Shown here in pieces: positions 46,801 to 60,542 of a stretch of DNA of 64,000 bases; position 1 is the stretch's first letter, and each line of letters starts with the position of its first letter. Below the pieces are notes generated by a model. That model ran no database searches. It was not told the DNA's origin and saw nothing but the letters and a program-made list of their open reading frames with translations. The stretch spans positions 1,324,501 through 1,388,500 of the forward strand of contig SMSO01000032.1 in the NCBI GenBank assembly GCA_004764695.1. Direction: 5' to 3'. Source of the DNA: Schizochytrium sp. TIO01. Taxonomy: Eukaryota > Sar > Bigyra > Thraustochytrida > Thraustochytriidae. Position numbers and translations under genes: made by a program.

Positions 46801-49800
46801 GAGCGAGCGGGGTCCTGCCACGCTCTCTGCGGACCCCCAACTGCGAAGTGCTCAGTGCCAGTAATTAGCCAAAAGAGTAAATATAGAGAAACTAACTTGG
46901 ATATTGATGTAGCTTAGCTACCTACTACGTATCTATCTACCTAAGGTAGAACATAGCACGCACAGTGCCAGATATACAAAATGAAGCAGCAAAAATACCT
47001 TGTTGTGTCTATTATGCTTATTTCTCTAGAGGGGGATGCAGCAAGATATCCCCCTTTCTGCCTTGCGTAAGAAATAAGCGGTGATTAAAAGTGAGACATT
47101 ACAAAAACGGAGATAATCCAATAATATGTATCAATGAATTTCCAAATTTCTCTATGCTTTTTACTTATAGGATGTTTTACTTTTACTTGAACGAATATGA
47201 CGGGATGAATAGATTTTTCATTATATTGCTACATGGCATCCTTCGTCATTGTTTACTCGCTTCCCAAATGTGCTTGCTTGATTGCTCTTACCTTCAGCCA
47301 GATTGATCCAAGAAATATGCCAAGGCAGCTTTGGGCTTGTCCGAAAATTAGGGCTCATGCAAGCAAAGATGGAGCGCTCGATATGGCCATGCGCTCAACA
47401 AAAAGCACCGGAGTACCAACTGAGGAGGTAGATAGGTACTAACTAGGTAGTCTGATAAGTTACGATACAGAGAAAACTAACTACCTTTTATATTTTGTAA
47501 GCTTATTTTGTAGCACTGCCTCCTATAACCAATTCCCTCTGCGGGCTTGTCTGTCATTAATCTGCCCTGAGTGCGGCTTGTTTGCAGATTTTGATAAAAC
47601 CGAGCAGGAATGACCACTTTCTCGATATAGCCATCACGGCTCTTGCACTATCAATGTATGTATCTATCTATATGACCAGCGCTCAGTCACGCGAGGGATG
47701 CTGATGCCACCACTTCCACAACTTCAAGAGTATCTCTTCAAGTTTGTAAAGGTAAGATGCAAAGTCGTCACCAGCACGTGCGGGAAAGCGCCTTTTTATG
47801 TATCTAAAATAAAAAGGCAAAGTGCGACCAAGATCTTGCAGCGATTAAAATATTTCAAGACAGCCCGATTGCTTGGGCCAATGATGAGTGTAATATAAGA
47901 GGCATGACCCGGACAGTGGCCGCAGCAGCCTGAGGCTCTCGTATCCTGATCGCTATACAATCGACCTGCAATTTGCTTCGTCATAGATCATGCATGATCC
48001 AGTCATGAAGGAAGAGTAAAGACAAAAGTAATTGTCAAGCAAGCCTGAATAGAAAGCTAATTGCAATCAAACACGTCTCTGCACATCCCACTCAGTCGCA
48101 CTCGATTTATATTGAAGAAATTAGAGAAGTAATTATCATGGCTAAGATCTCGGGCGAGTCGACAAGTCATTTCAAGTTAGCCTCTACACTGAGCAGCAGG
48201 AAGTTGCGACGTCAGGAAGTACTAAAAGAGCGAGAACAACTTGAGTAGCATCATTAGAAAAAATGTCATAAAGATCGCAATATAGTCCATGAGACGTGAT
48301 AAACTTGATTTTACTTGGATTCATCTTTAGATGCTTCAACATCGTGAATAAATATGCGAGAATGAAACTTTACGGCCTCATTTCTTCATATTAAGTGTGT
48401 TGTGTTCTTTTGTTCTTTTAGGAGAGGCATGCAACTCTGGACCTGGTGTATATATTGTATTTGGTTTTTAAATAAAGTTTTATTCTCAACCTTTTTATTA
48501 TTTTTTAAAATTTGATTTATTTTTTTATTTTAAATATATATTAAAATTTTGGAATGAAAAAAAAAGTTCTCTCTATCCTTGAATATTTAAAAAGAACTAA
48601 ATAGCTGAATAAACAAACTTATAAAAGGAACATATAAGTTTCGTTCGGAGGAATTCAAGGCTCTTTCTTACTCCTGGGGAACTCGACGCGTAGTAGCAAC
48701 ACAAGAATGCTCATCGTCCCTCACCGTCCTAACCTCTGAAAGGTTACAGCATTGCATAATCTTCAGTCTGTCCTGTCCATATATTAGGGAATCTTGAACA
48801 CTCGTCATGCTCGTGGCAATTTCGAGAAATTGCACCAATTTAAAAAACTATTGAACAGCATTGTATGCTTCCTGCGCCACCAGCGTGGCCCACCACCTTT
48901 TGTTATGACATACTACTTATTAATTAATCGTTCGTTCTTTATTATTAATTTTAAACCTCCTTTTATCCTCCTTCGAACCATTCCTGAATACCAGTTACTA
49001 TAATAACAGTTAATATCGCAATGAACCTTTTGATATCCCTTCCAAATAACCTCCACCACTTATTGAAATAGTTAACAATCATCTATTAGGTAGTGAGTGC
49101 TCCCTTTACTTTTCTCCCTTTCCTTTTCAATAATAAATATACTAAGACCTAAAATTAAAAACTCTCACTTTCATTCCTTTTAAGCAAAAGCGCCCCCAGC
49201 TAACTACCAACGCACTGACCTACGCACAAAAATCACGAAAACGACATTGGGACCACTACTGTGGGAAGGGGACATCATGTATAAGTCGCGGGGCTCCATC
49301 TTGTTTACATTCCCACAGCTTCGTTTGGCGGAGTATTTTATTTTGAAGTAATGATAACTTGAAGATCGGCAGGTAAGGAAGCACCTGAAAGCTTATTCGA
49401 AGCAGGCGCGAGGGTAGGTAGTAAATGCTTTGCGCCCAGGACCTTCCGAGATTCCCCAGCGCAGTGATTGATACGTCCTGAGGAGTGGGCGTTATTGCCT
49501 ATTCATGGGTGTGAACGTGGTCCCAGGGCGACCACTAGTGACGAGGTATTTTTCTGGTTTCTTTCAGCTTCCTCCTGTCCCTGCTCCTTCCCACCCAAAG
49601 GTTGTCGCATTTGCACATGCCATCTCACCTCACTTAGTTCATCCATTGATTTATTGATTCGGCTGCGCCTTTCCCATAACAGACTCTCGAGGTATGTGCT
49701 TCCTTGTTTGTTTTGATTGATTGATACACTCCATTCCCTCATTCATTGGGAAAGCGACTGATTGATAGACACGGTGATTGATCATTGTTTCAAATTGCCT

Positions 49801-52800
49801 TCCTCCTCCAGACTTAAGGCAGTCGCGGAGTCGCTCTCCGAGTTCCTACACCTCGCCTTCTCGCTGATGGCTGCTTGAAACGAGTTCTCTCTTCTGACTT
49901 GCTTAGCCTCGCTCGCTCACCTACTGAGTAGATGGCAGTCTCCACGACTGTCTGTCGTGAGCGGTGAAGGTTTCGTCAGTCTCGAGTTTCTTTCTCCGGT
50001 TTCTAGACGCTAGAAATCTCAGCTGCCTTGCTAAATCATCCTCTCCGAAGGCGTTGAATGAACTCACTCTGTTGAACTATGCTACCTATGTCATCTACAA
50101 CGCGAGAACTCCTCTCATAATAAGAGCCGCGAGCCGGGCCATGTTCACCCCCAATAAGAGAAACCGACCAAAGGCTCTCTTTTCCGCTGTCCGCCTGGCC
50201 CAAGCAGGCTTAACCAACTGATTTCCTGGCCTCAGAACGTAACCAGGGCCGCTCAAACCTGCTCTTTGCCTAATCTTCGGTCAATATTTGCTTAATCTTG
50301 GCTCAATCTTGGGTCACCAAGCTGTGAAAAGGACTCCAAGTTGTGCATCACATTCACGTGTAACAGCGCCAAGTGCGATGGAGTGAACTAGGCTTGACTA
50401 GGCACCTACTAGTTCTACCAGCTATGCTATACCTTCCAATGAGAAGAAAACAGAGAACGTGCCAGAGTGAGGAAGCGTGTGCTATCACAAATGAGTAGGA
50501 CTCTGGTAAGGCCCGCGCGCGCACTCGAAAGAAAAAAAAAGAGCCACCAAAGTGCCGTCTAATGCTAGGCCCATATAACGCCAACTGGAATGCGCAGGTG
50601 CTCTCCTTCCTCTACATACCGCGTACTGGAGTCATTAAAGGCGTTGCTTGCAGCTCGGACTTGAACGAGTGAGCACGCCGCCACTCCAACCTCTATGACC
50701 TGTCGACAGCTGCTTCGATATGCCTTCCTGGCACCAGGCGGGAGCGTTTCGCAGTGCCTTTGGGAGTAGTGTAGAGTTGGAGAAGGCGGAGGTGCTGTCT
50801 GTTATTAGGATCTTACTAGTTTTGTTTTCTATTCTGGTGCTGTTTTGGTTTTTTATTGATTGATTTGATAAATCACTCTGAAAGAGAAACGAAACTGGAG
50901 CACAGAAGTACAACTTGAAAAGTACGCAGTAAGACTACGAGTGATCGGGGTCCAAAGCGGGGAAAGGGGCTCTGAGCGAGGATTTGACGAGACAAGCTCC
51001 TTTTTTAAGGGTGTGGAGGTGTCGGTTTCCTACTTCAGCAAATTATTTTTTGGGTGGTCGATATCAGCAGATTTCATGCAGACTTACACATGGTTCTCTC
51101 TCTATTCACCTACACCCGTTGCAACAGAGCGCATTGCAGACTGCTTAATGGAAGTGGTGCAAAGAACTCTTTGGCTGAATACGAGAAATTTGCTTAGAAG
51201 ATGTTTATCGCATTTGCTATCAATTCCCCTGTACGAAACGAATGAACAGATTCGAAAGAGGTCTACAGTATTAACCGAGTAACAGCAATCAAAACTTGAA
51301 ACTTTTCGCGAACATCAACCTCTAATAAACACCACATACATGACGCAAAGTTATACGAATAGTCCGTCGAGGAGTAAGTATAGCAGTGGCTGTGACGATT
51401 TGTGTCCCAGGAGGAAACGGACACGGAAAGCTTGTGAGAACAGATATCTATATCGACGACCATCCTTGCTTATTAGCTGGATTTTGCCATATTGTATTGA
51501 TCACCCAGAAATTTTGAAACACAAGATGATGTCGTGGCTAATTTAGAACCTTTTTGGCTTTCATCTGCTTGTACTTTTTCTTTCCAAACTTAGTACCGCA
51601 GCCAATGAATCTCGAAAGCTCCTTTCTGCTACCACCCACCTGCTTCCATTAATACAACATGATTAACCCTTCTCGCCGAGATCTTTTCTTGTCTCGTAAC
51701 TATGTTGAGCTTTTTCTTTTTCTTCTTGATCGATCACGCGGTAATTTTGACCCCAAAATACAACTAATTCTAGCTACTATAGCAAATGTTTTGTTCTTGC
51801 AAAAGAAAACCATTTCCAAGGTTTCTTGATTCGAGTCTTTAAATGTAGGTATGGCCCCAAATACCATCCCGAAGCTATCTTGCCTTTCCTGGTGCCTTAT
51901 GCACAAAAAAGCCAAGTCGGTTTTTCCTAAACCAACGAAACCAGCACAACGACATCCACCGCAGCTGTTCCGCCAGTCTTCGTCAAGCTAGCCTTTTGCA
52001 AAAGCACTCGCGCTCTTTTCATCTCAGAATACTTCCCCCTTTCACATCTTCCGAGTCATTGTTTTGACAAAGGACTCACAGGAGTAGCCTCTGACTACTG
52101 AGAGTCGCATTTTCTATGGGAGCGCATCATCATATAAGTGTTAACTCAGCTGTGCGGCACGTAAATACGCGCTCCTCCTCGACATACTTGCGAAGAAGTT
52201 TTTCAGTCCATTCGAAATTCAAGCAAAACAATCAAATGAATCCACCTTCCACCGCTGTGCACAATAGAAAGCCTAGCTCAGCGGCAGCTGGAAGAGAGGA
52301 AGCGCCAACCAGGCCCCTCCCCGCTTCTCTTTCATAGAGCGTTCCCCCGTAGGCCTTGGCGATTCCATTCAAGTTGCCCCTCACCCACCATGAATGGCAG
52401 GCAGCCTACTTATTACTTACTTATTACTTCTTGTCTCAAGCTCACAACGGATAGCTCCAATAGAAATGTATCATTTCTAAATAATAGAAATCAAAGCCAA
52501 GTAATTTTCTCTCGAATCAGATTCAAAGAAATGGTCTCAAAGTCTACAGTAGTGAGTACAAAATTGTGCGCTGATGGCGCGACTTGAGAGTATTCGTTGA
52601 GCTTGAGTTTAGATTCCTGTAGCCATCTATCTCGCGGGAAGAGCGACTTCGAAGATTTGCAAAATATGAGCCCTCGCTTCTTCGTACCTTGAGTTCTTCC
52701 CTCTCATTAATAAGAGCGACAGATATCCCACAGCCAGGCTGCTCTGCTCAGCGACTGTGGAAGAGGAAACAAGGTCGGGTTCCCCCTTCAGCCATACTAT

Positions 52801-53312
52801 TATTATCCCGCAGCTCCACGCCAAACCCCGCATTTTCTTTTTTTTAATAAAGGTGCTACACTACGCCTCTAATAAGCTTCACTAAAAATTCCTCAGCATC
52901 TCAATCGCCCTTTTTCAATGCCCAAACAGAGAACTTTTCCCCACAGATTTGAAGTCACTACGAGGGAACACCTTCCTTTCTCCCCGCAGTGAAGACACAT
53001 AGCCGCTCTGATGAGAATCCTCCAGCAGCCTTGGTGTCACAATCCGATCGGCTCTAAATCCGCACCCCTCCCTCTCAGACTGGATCTTTTTACGCTACCT
53101 CCCTCTTTTCTATATCCGCACAGAAACGCTCGAAATTGCACACTTCTCCACTCCTATCGGTGGCTACTACAATTGCTGCTATGAGCTGCGATTCACGAAT
53201 CGTGAACGTGCGTCCTAAGCTTTAATTTCTCAAACTCTTTAATTAATTCTAAATTCTAAACGGAAAGAACGCGAGCGGAGGTACCGCCATAGCCCCCCTT
53301 AACCGCGTCTTA

Positions 53313-53335
53313 CCTCCCTCCCTCCCTCCCTCCCT
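53313..53335. repeat. (CCTC)n microsatellite
   Basis: About six CCTC units, followed by two copies of CCCTGCTAGCTGGCTG separated by a few bases (53333-53369). Confidence 0.9.
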
Positions 53336-53370
53336 GCTAGCTGGCTGAGAGTCCCTGCTAGCTGGCTGGA

Positions 53371-53420
53371 GAACGAAAGAACGAAAGAACGAAAGAACGA
53401 AAGAACGAAAGAACGAAAGA
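53371..53420. repeat. 8-bp tandem repeat GAACGAAA
   Basis: About six uninterrupted GAACGAAA units, a minisatellite-like array. Confidence 0.95.
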
Positions 53421-56400
53421 GGGAGAGAGAAACAAAAAGGAGTAAGGCCAGCTAGCTGCTACTACGAACACTGCCTCCCAGAAACGGAGGTGAAAACTTC
53501 GCTCGCTCGTTCTCTTTTTTGCGAGAGAAGGGTGAGTTGAGCGCTTTGTTTGTGTATCAATCATAGGTATTTGTCCTTTTTAAATCTCAAGGTTCGTTGC
53601 GAAGGTGAATCGTGAACGAGCACGGCACGGAAAGAAAGCTATGCCCGCTAGGAGTCGGCTACACAGCGGTAGCGCCCCTTGGCACGACTCGATGAACGGA
53701 GATGACGAACAGGCGGAAAAAGGGACAGGAAGTTGAAAGAAGGATAAATAGATAGATAGATGGAAAGGTATAAGCAATGAATGAATCAGTGAAGGATTCA
53801 TTACATCAACAGAAGAGCAGAATGACTTTAGCTGAAAGGAAAGAGGAGCAGAAGGTGGGAACCGATAGACTTGGAGCAGGAAATGGGTGTGAGTAAATAA
53901 GAGGCACTCTGTCCGCGCGTAGTTGGCTTTCTCGTGCGTCATCTCCTTGCTGCTTTTGCGCAAGTTCTCTTTTCTTTTGTTTGCTTTGCATTGAATACTT
54001 ATTTCTTTATTTTATTAGCTCTCTTACTGTTAATTGTAAGCACCCCTCATGAAATAAGCGCTGTTATTTGCAATTCTTTCAGATACTGAGTGATTGTGTT
54101 TTTCCTTTCAAAGTTCTGTCTCTGAAACATGAATGTTTATCAAATTCGAAGAAATTACTATTCTATGTACATTAGTTATGCTTGCTACTGTAAGAAGCTC
54201 TTTTACATTATTATTTTTCGGCATACCTAGATACTCTTTAATTAATTATAGAAATTTATTAGTTATCTTTTAAATTAATACTAGATACATAGATTCATAC
54301 GATATTATTACTTTTACTTTCAGAAAAGAATAAAACGCGCCGCCGTTCTCACTTACTTGAAAAAACTACTACATGAAGGGTAAGAGCTGCACAATTATCA
54401 CAACAGGAGAGGCTCAAAGGGAAACTCAGATTCAAAGATCGTGGCCCTGCCGAAAGATCCCTCGGACAGAAATACCTACCAGCAGGGTCAACTCCTGATC
54501 GGTCGCATGGCAGGACTTCCTTTGCTCTTCCGTAACGCACCAACTTAGCCATAAACAATAGAACGAATGGGACACTTGATGCCTGTCTCGTCGCACAAAA
54601 GACAGGAAGCCTTTGTCCAGTACAGTAGGACTGGCGTGCAATAACTGAGCAAGCGATGGCTTTTGTTATATAAAGTTATTTTCTGATTGGTGATAGGCAA
54701 ACGAAACCTAGTCATAGAAACGCGTGCGGTTCAACATGGTGTATTATGAAAACTTGGTGAGTGATTTTCTTTAGATTTGGTCTTTGCTAGATCGTTTTGT
54801 AGCGGTTAAAATATTTCCGAGAGTAAGAGGTTGAGAACGATTGTTCCAATGCTGCACAAAGAGAATCAATCACCGACCCGTCGATCCCCAATTTGTTAAT
54901 TTGAATACTTATACAGGCTTCAGAATGTGCTTGTATTTGCTGTCGTGAAGATTATGTAAGATTATATAATATTAATTAGATGACTGGAAGCTCATGTTTC
55001 GACGCGCGCAAAGCTTGATGTAGGTAGTACTCGTGTCGGTAATCTAACCAGAGATATTAATCAAGGCGGGGAAAGCATGCAAGTTTAAAGAAATTACATC
55101 ATTACCCCTCACCAAAATTGTCTATACAATGTACAACCGATGCTTTCCGATTTCCAGGGAAACCATACCGATTCCCACTCAACGATTTCCCAATTAGTGT
55201 GAGACTCCAGGCTCATGGTTACAGAGTTTATGTATATGTTAGATCTCAAACATTCGAAAAAGATTATTTTTGTGTGAATGATTTAACAAGCTATAAACAA
55301 GATAGCATCAATGATCGCCAGAAATGCCCCCTTTGTCTACTTCAGAATTTTTTTTTTTAATCACCCATCTCAAAACCACTAAGCATCTAGCCTTGAATGA
55401 TTTTACACCTCTTCGTTGTTTACATTTGTTTTTAAAGAGATTTGAAAGAGCGCGGCTTATCCGCATCGTTTTCTTGGTTCTTCTTATATGTAGAATGTAG
55501 TCTATCTCATAGCAAATACACTAGATTTTCAAATACTTCGACACAAAAGCTGTAACATCCAATGCTATCATCCTTTGATGGCCGCTTCTTGATTCAAAAT
55601 CGCACTCTGAGCTTTATGAGACTGCATGAAGTTTATATTATCCATCTTAAAATGTCTTTATCGAGGTAGAGCAGCAACTCATTTTTAGATAAATGTATTT
55701 GGTTTCATCGTCTCATAATTTGAACATTATTCATATGTGTGGCAAACAAAAAGACATTATGATGCGCGAGATCAATCGTTTCAACTTGCTTTTGAAATCA
55801 CCATCAAATTTATTTACTTTGACTTCGTATCTGACAATCTATATCTTGACAGGTAATAAAAGAATTAAGTTCAATCTTTCTATTCTTTTTGATCAGAATC
55901 TAAGAATTTATGTTTGAGGTTTCATTCCAAAAGAGGAAAATGAACGGTTGCATTCTTATCCTGACCTTTATTCTATTTTTTTTTTTTTAGCATTCAGGTC
56001 CTTTATGCAAACATTATTAGCCCAGGAAAGGAGTTCTCCTGCTTTAAGAAACACCAACTTTGCGACCCCATCTGAAGCGAGAAGATCGGTAAAATCCAGG
56101 CTTTCTTAGATTTCTCTTTCGTAAATGTGCGGCGTTCTAGTATGTGAGCTTCAGCACAATATTTTTCCCTTTCCTGTTACCTCCTTCCCTTGAGGAAGAA
56201 ATAAGCTACTACCTAGGTTCAATTCCAACCAGTTAAACCTAGCCTATATCGGCACACGTCCGCATCAACGGGAATAAGCTGTCGATCCAAGCCTCTCGGG
56301 TTCCAGGCCTGAAGGCTGGACTTCAATCAACGCCCCTTTTGGACGTTGACACTATGCACTTGCATCCTGGAATTAAAAGATCTCCACATTTTATTGACAT

Positions 56401-56905
56401 GCTCAGTAACATCTATAAGAGATGTTACTGTAAAAGTTATAGAACGTTGATCTAGCAGCCAACAACTCAGAAACGGCATAAAACACCCAAGTAACGAGTC
56501 CTCATGCTCAATGTGCGTGCGAGGCACTCGTTTCTAAAACAGGCTTTTTGTAGATTTCCTGGCGAGAAAGACAGGCAGTGAGAAAATTATTATTTTCACA
56601 AGCTGGCAGCCCTACAAAGTGAACGATGCGAGATCCATCTAACTACATTTAAGATGAACCCGTCTTTGGTTTCCAGCGTTCGAGCCTTGCTGATCAGATA
56701 ACTCTGAGGCTACCTGAGCTTAGTTGGTACCACCTTGGAAATGCCTGCGGGTACACGGTTGAGTTCCTGTAGATTGCATTACTTAGTGTTGGGAATAACC
56801 ATGAGAAAGGCTTTCTTTCTTCCTTTATTTGATTCTCACCCATCACTATCATTTCTGCAAGTTCTCATGATCGCAACAGCCACCCATCCATCTGTCTTGC
56901 TCCAC

Positions 56906-57406
56906 CTATTCTTTTCTATGTTTGAACCTTGAAGTCTTGGTTGTATCAAGAACAAACTGCTCGCATCCCGAAGAGTGCTCCAGCCATGCCTCAACCAGCG
57001 ATCCTTCCAAATCCATTGTAAAAAGGAGGCTCTTCAAATCACCCTCAGTTTAGAAAGCCTGGAGTGGGAGAAACGCGCGAGACTTGGCGGGAATACCTTT
57101 GAAGATCCCTGCAACTGCTCTGCTGATGGCCCGGACCCCTAAGCTAAGTTTCTTCGAGTATAAGAAACTATACAAAGATTCCTGAAAAAGAGTTCCATAC
57201 ACTGCAAGACCTTTTAATCTTATGGTAGATGGCAAGAACACATAGCGTTATACTGATATGATCTCTTCGTCTGAATTTGATGCGTGTCCCAGAGTTGCTA
57301 GTAGGATGCATGGAGGGGTCAGCTGAATGTAATTGTCTGTGAAAAGGATCAGATTTTTAAGCAAAAAAAAAGCAATAGACGCAGTTCTGGAAATTTTTCT
57401 CAGTTT
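56906..57406 (-). pseudogene. Decayed protein-coding gene with in-frame stops
   Basis: Reading the minus strand in one frame from 57406 to 56906 gives 167 codons of convincingly protein-like sequence, interrupted by TAA at 57248-57250 and 57050-57052 and ending at TAG 56906-56908. Typical stretches are LILFTDNYIQLTPPCILL, YVFLPSTIRLKGLAVYGTL and LKSLLFTMDLEGSLVEAWLE. That three consecutive stop-separated blocks stay in the same frame argues for a gene broken by point mutations rather than chance. I do not recognise the family. Introns covering the stops are possible but no clear splice sites were seen. Confidence 0.5.
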
Positions 57407-58084
57407 TCAAGACAGCCGAAAATAGTTCGCAGAGGAAGTTTCCCGTTGAAAGGAATTTGATGATCTCATGATGTACTTTATTCAATTCAATTTCTCGTTT
57501 TACATTATTTTTTAAGTATTTTTTATTGTGGAAGGCTACATGTATCTACGCAATCCATAACTGCTGAGATTGTCTTGCCAATCACAAACTTTATAATTAA
57601 ATCATAATGGCCTGGGGAAAAGCCTGTCAGGCTTTTTTAGCACATTAACTTCAGTCATTTTCTAAGAAGGGAACACCCATGCAGGTAACATGAAACTAGG
57701 CAACTAGCCCCACGACATTTGCGCAGCTGCGATGAGATTGCACACTTGAAATTAGGGTGGGCATAATTCAATAGAACCCTTGCTGCTGCCAAAGCCAAAT
57801 TTAGTAATCAACGGAAAGTATAAAAAAGAAATTATGCATGCATGATAACTCCCGAAATCTTCGAATGTTAGATTTATAGATAAAAGGTTGCTTTGAATGA
57901 CTGATTTTTCGAAATGAAAGAATATATCAACACCGTATGAGCAAAGCTAGACTTCGATCTGTTTGACAACCTTGATATAATTTAGATGCATAATAATAGA
58001 ATGAACAACAGATCTCAAAGTCTTTGGTAAAGTCTATTAAATTTTACGCTTATAAAATTGTCACTCTACTTAACCCAACTTAGA

Positions 58085-58288
58085 TTAAATCAGCTCGTCC
58101 AGTATTTTAAAGTTATGCAATCTTTCAATATAAAGATATCCAAAGCAGGACTCAATATGCGCATAAAGGTTCGTTATGCACTCTCGAAGTACTCCTACTA
58201 ATTCAAAATAAATCATCCAGAATTTGTAGTCTTTCTCATCAGTATATGAAAAACGAAATCTTGCCAAAAAGGCTTTACCATTTCGCAT
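58085..58288 (-). pseudogene. Possible decayed coding fragment
   Basis: 67-codon minus-strand frame with strongly protein-like content (RFRFSYTDEKDYKFW, ELVGVLRECITNLYAHIES). No family recognised. It lies among other relics, so a pseudogene fragment is the likeliest reading; an exon of an unrecognised gene is the alternative. Confidence 0.3.
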
Positions 58289-58503
58289 GTTTCATACATT
58301 CAATCGAACTGTGGTAAAATAATACAACTTTGCATGATGATTTTAGGATATCTGAATAGGCATACCTACAAATCTTCACATTAACTAATTTATTATGTTT
58401 ACATTACTTAAACGTTGCTCTCCATTGAAATTCAAATATCAACACCAGAGGTTCTGAGTTTTCATTTATATTTTGATGAGAAGAAGGCTTTTTATCTCCT
58501 TTA

Positions 58504-58853
58504 ATGCAGAGTGAGTATTCTCGAAAATTATTGCTTGTGGCATATTGGACGCCTCAATTTCTCTACTACTATATCTTGCGCTCTAGTCGTCCAGAGGTTG
58601 CCAGACGAGTTGATTTCAAGACGCTTGGAAACATGAAAACCTGGGAATGCATTTTCGACTTAGATTTTCAGTCGAAGTGACCGGTTGGACCTATGGAATT
58701 ACTGAGATCTTCAATCGAAGGGACATTAAAAATGAAAAATGTTCGAGTTCGTTCTTAGCATACCAATGTAAGCCTCAAGGATCAAGGACTTTCATAGGAA
58801 TAAAGCTAAATAACCATATTTATGCCAAAGATGTACATTCGCATTCGCTATAA
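58504..58853 (+). pseudogene. Decayed coding fragment with a frameshift
   Basis: A 58-residue frame (58504-58680, containing LLLVAYWTPQFLYYYILRSS and MKTWECIFDLDFQS) stops and appears to continue in a second frame (58647-58853, containing GWTYGITEIFNRRD). Both blocks look like real protein. The join needs a frame change near 58670. The family is unknown. Confidence 0.35.
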
Positions 58854-59540
58854 TCAAGTATGGTGGGGTTTGAATTGATCGCTTAAGAGATGAGTTGACA
58901 TAATCTCGTCAATTATTCAAATTGCTGAAAATTGTTACCTCATTAATCTGCAGTTGCCTAGGAAGACAAAGGCACTCTTGGAAAACATGACAGAGATTCA
59001 AGAAGGCGTTGTATAATTAGGTTTGTTGAAATTGTAATATGTTGACCTCCGAGATGAATAGAATACCAAGGTGTCATTAGGAGACTAGCACATACTTGAT
59101 CTATGTTACATGTAACCGAAGAGCTTAGGCCAACTTGCTTCCTCAACCACAACTTCGAGTGTAGCCTTACAAATTCGCTTCAAAATGTAGTGCGTCCCTT
59201 TAGTCCCTTGCACTCATACTTTTGTATCTGATTTTCTGATTCTTATCTCACATAATATCTAAGATTTTAGAACTTATACTATAGTGCCAAGACGTTGGTG
59301 TTGTATTGTTCTCAAGAGCCCTCGATTAATGTTCTCAGCAACCCCTAGCTTTAAAACGTTGCACTCTTTGGAAACTGGTCTGTGTAAAGCTCGTCCTCCA
59401 ACAATAAACGCACTGTATTTTATGAGTTTTTCTCCTATTGTTGCTATTATTAACGATCTCTGATCTTTTATGTAGTTCTGAGATCTTCCATCACGACTAT
59501 TTGATAAAAGAACAATGGAAGTTTAAATTATTTGCATTCA

Positions 59541-59606
59541 GATCAATCAGAGGTTGACTCGCACGATAAATGAAAACTATCTGAAGGCTAAAGAAGATTT
59601 AAGAAG
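59541..59606 (+). repeat. Diverged 70-bp motif, copy 1
   Basis: Shares CAATCAG...GAGGTTGACTC and a downstream AAAGAAGA(T/C)TTA(A/G)G with the copies at 60211-60280 and 61613-61680. It translates as a charged, helix-like segment (NENYLKAKEDLRRFRKL), so the copies may be fragments of one decayed coding family. Confidence 0.4.
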
Positions 59607-59677
59607 GTTTCGCAAGCTTTGACTTTTTGATTTAGTAATCTGCTAACCTTAGAAACCAGATGGATTGATTGAGCTTT

Positions 59678-59705
59678 AACTGGGGGACTTCAACTGGGGG
59701 ACTTC
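59678..59705. repeat. Two perfect 14-bp tandem copies
   Basis: AACTGGGGGACTTC is repeated twice without mismatch. Confidence 0.95.
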
Positions 59706-60131
59706 AAAACACGCTCAGTTTGTAACACACATCATTAGAGAGGGTAATTCAATTAACCTCTTCGTGCTTTAATTCAGTTTTCACACGTCCTATTACACTC
59801 AAATACATGTAAGATTTTAATTATTAAGTCCTTATTTTCACAAGCAAATGTCTAGCTGGACTGTGTTACAGTTTTGTCTTTGATTGGCATTCTCAGTACG
59901 AAAGGAGAACAGTTTGCGCGAGCTTCCAGCAAGCTATTGCTATGAAGTTGTATCATAGAAGAACTCGAATCCAATATGAACAAACGGCACCAATTTTGAT
60001 GCGAATGGCATCTAATGTAAGCGTAATCAAATGCTGGAATTCAGCAATATGATATCGAAGTGAATATTCGATGAATGCTGTAGAACTTGATTTTCATATA
60101 CCTTACTGGGATTGAATGGATTAAACTTAAC

Positions 60132-60296
60132 CATGTATAGATGAATAAATTCCGCTCACTTGGGCTTTGCCTCAGTTAGCTTGCTGCTCCTCTGATGAAA
60201 GATGAATCTGGTCAGCTAGAGGTTGAATATGAAAGTGAAGACAACAGGCTAGATATAGGCTCTAAGAGTTTTAGAAGGCATGATAATCTGTGGATT
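60132..60296 (+). pseudogene. Decayed coding fragment containing motif copy 3
   Basis: Plus-strand frame with one internal stop. Protein-like text includes LMKDESGQLEVEYESEDN and RLDIGSKSFRRHDNLW. The QLEV segment matches the repeat copy at 61613-61680. The family is unrecognised. Confidence 0.35.
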
Positions 60297-60542
60297 AGGA
60301 GTTAGATATCTGTCTTTGGAACCTAACTCCAAGGCAGACTGCTTCAGGTTGTAATTAAGAGACTGAGACACACTTGAACTGCGTAAGACACAATTCATAG
60401 GTTAGGTTAACTTGTCTCTTTTAACCATCGATTCAGATTCCACTATTGATTCTAGGAAGAGTGTATGCACAGTTTTGGCTCTTGACATCTAAACCAGGTA
60501 GGTCTGGTTGCCTAGTTCTATTCTATTGTAAACCCTATCTTC

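Larger units (their letters stand above)
33902..56905. other. 23-kb gene-poor region
   Basis: No intact gene can be supported. AT-rich blocks (for example 34260-34680, 37250-37400, 39450-39660, 44840-44990, 48470-48600) alternate with short GC-rich patches (35330-35480, 40480-40720, 45200-45950, 49400-50230). Weakly protein-like frames at 41705-41962 (plus), 43352-43561 (plus), 43553-43813 (minus), 45298-45681 (minus), 55118-55360 (plus) and 56327-56527 (minus) may be relics of old genes, but none has a recognisable domain. Simple repeats are listed separately. No tRNA gene was found on inspection of B-box-like sequences. Confidence 0.45.
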
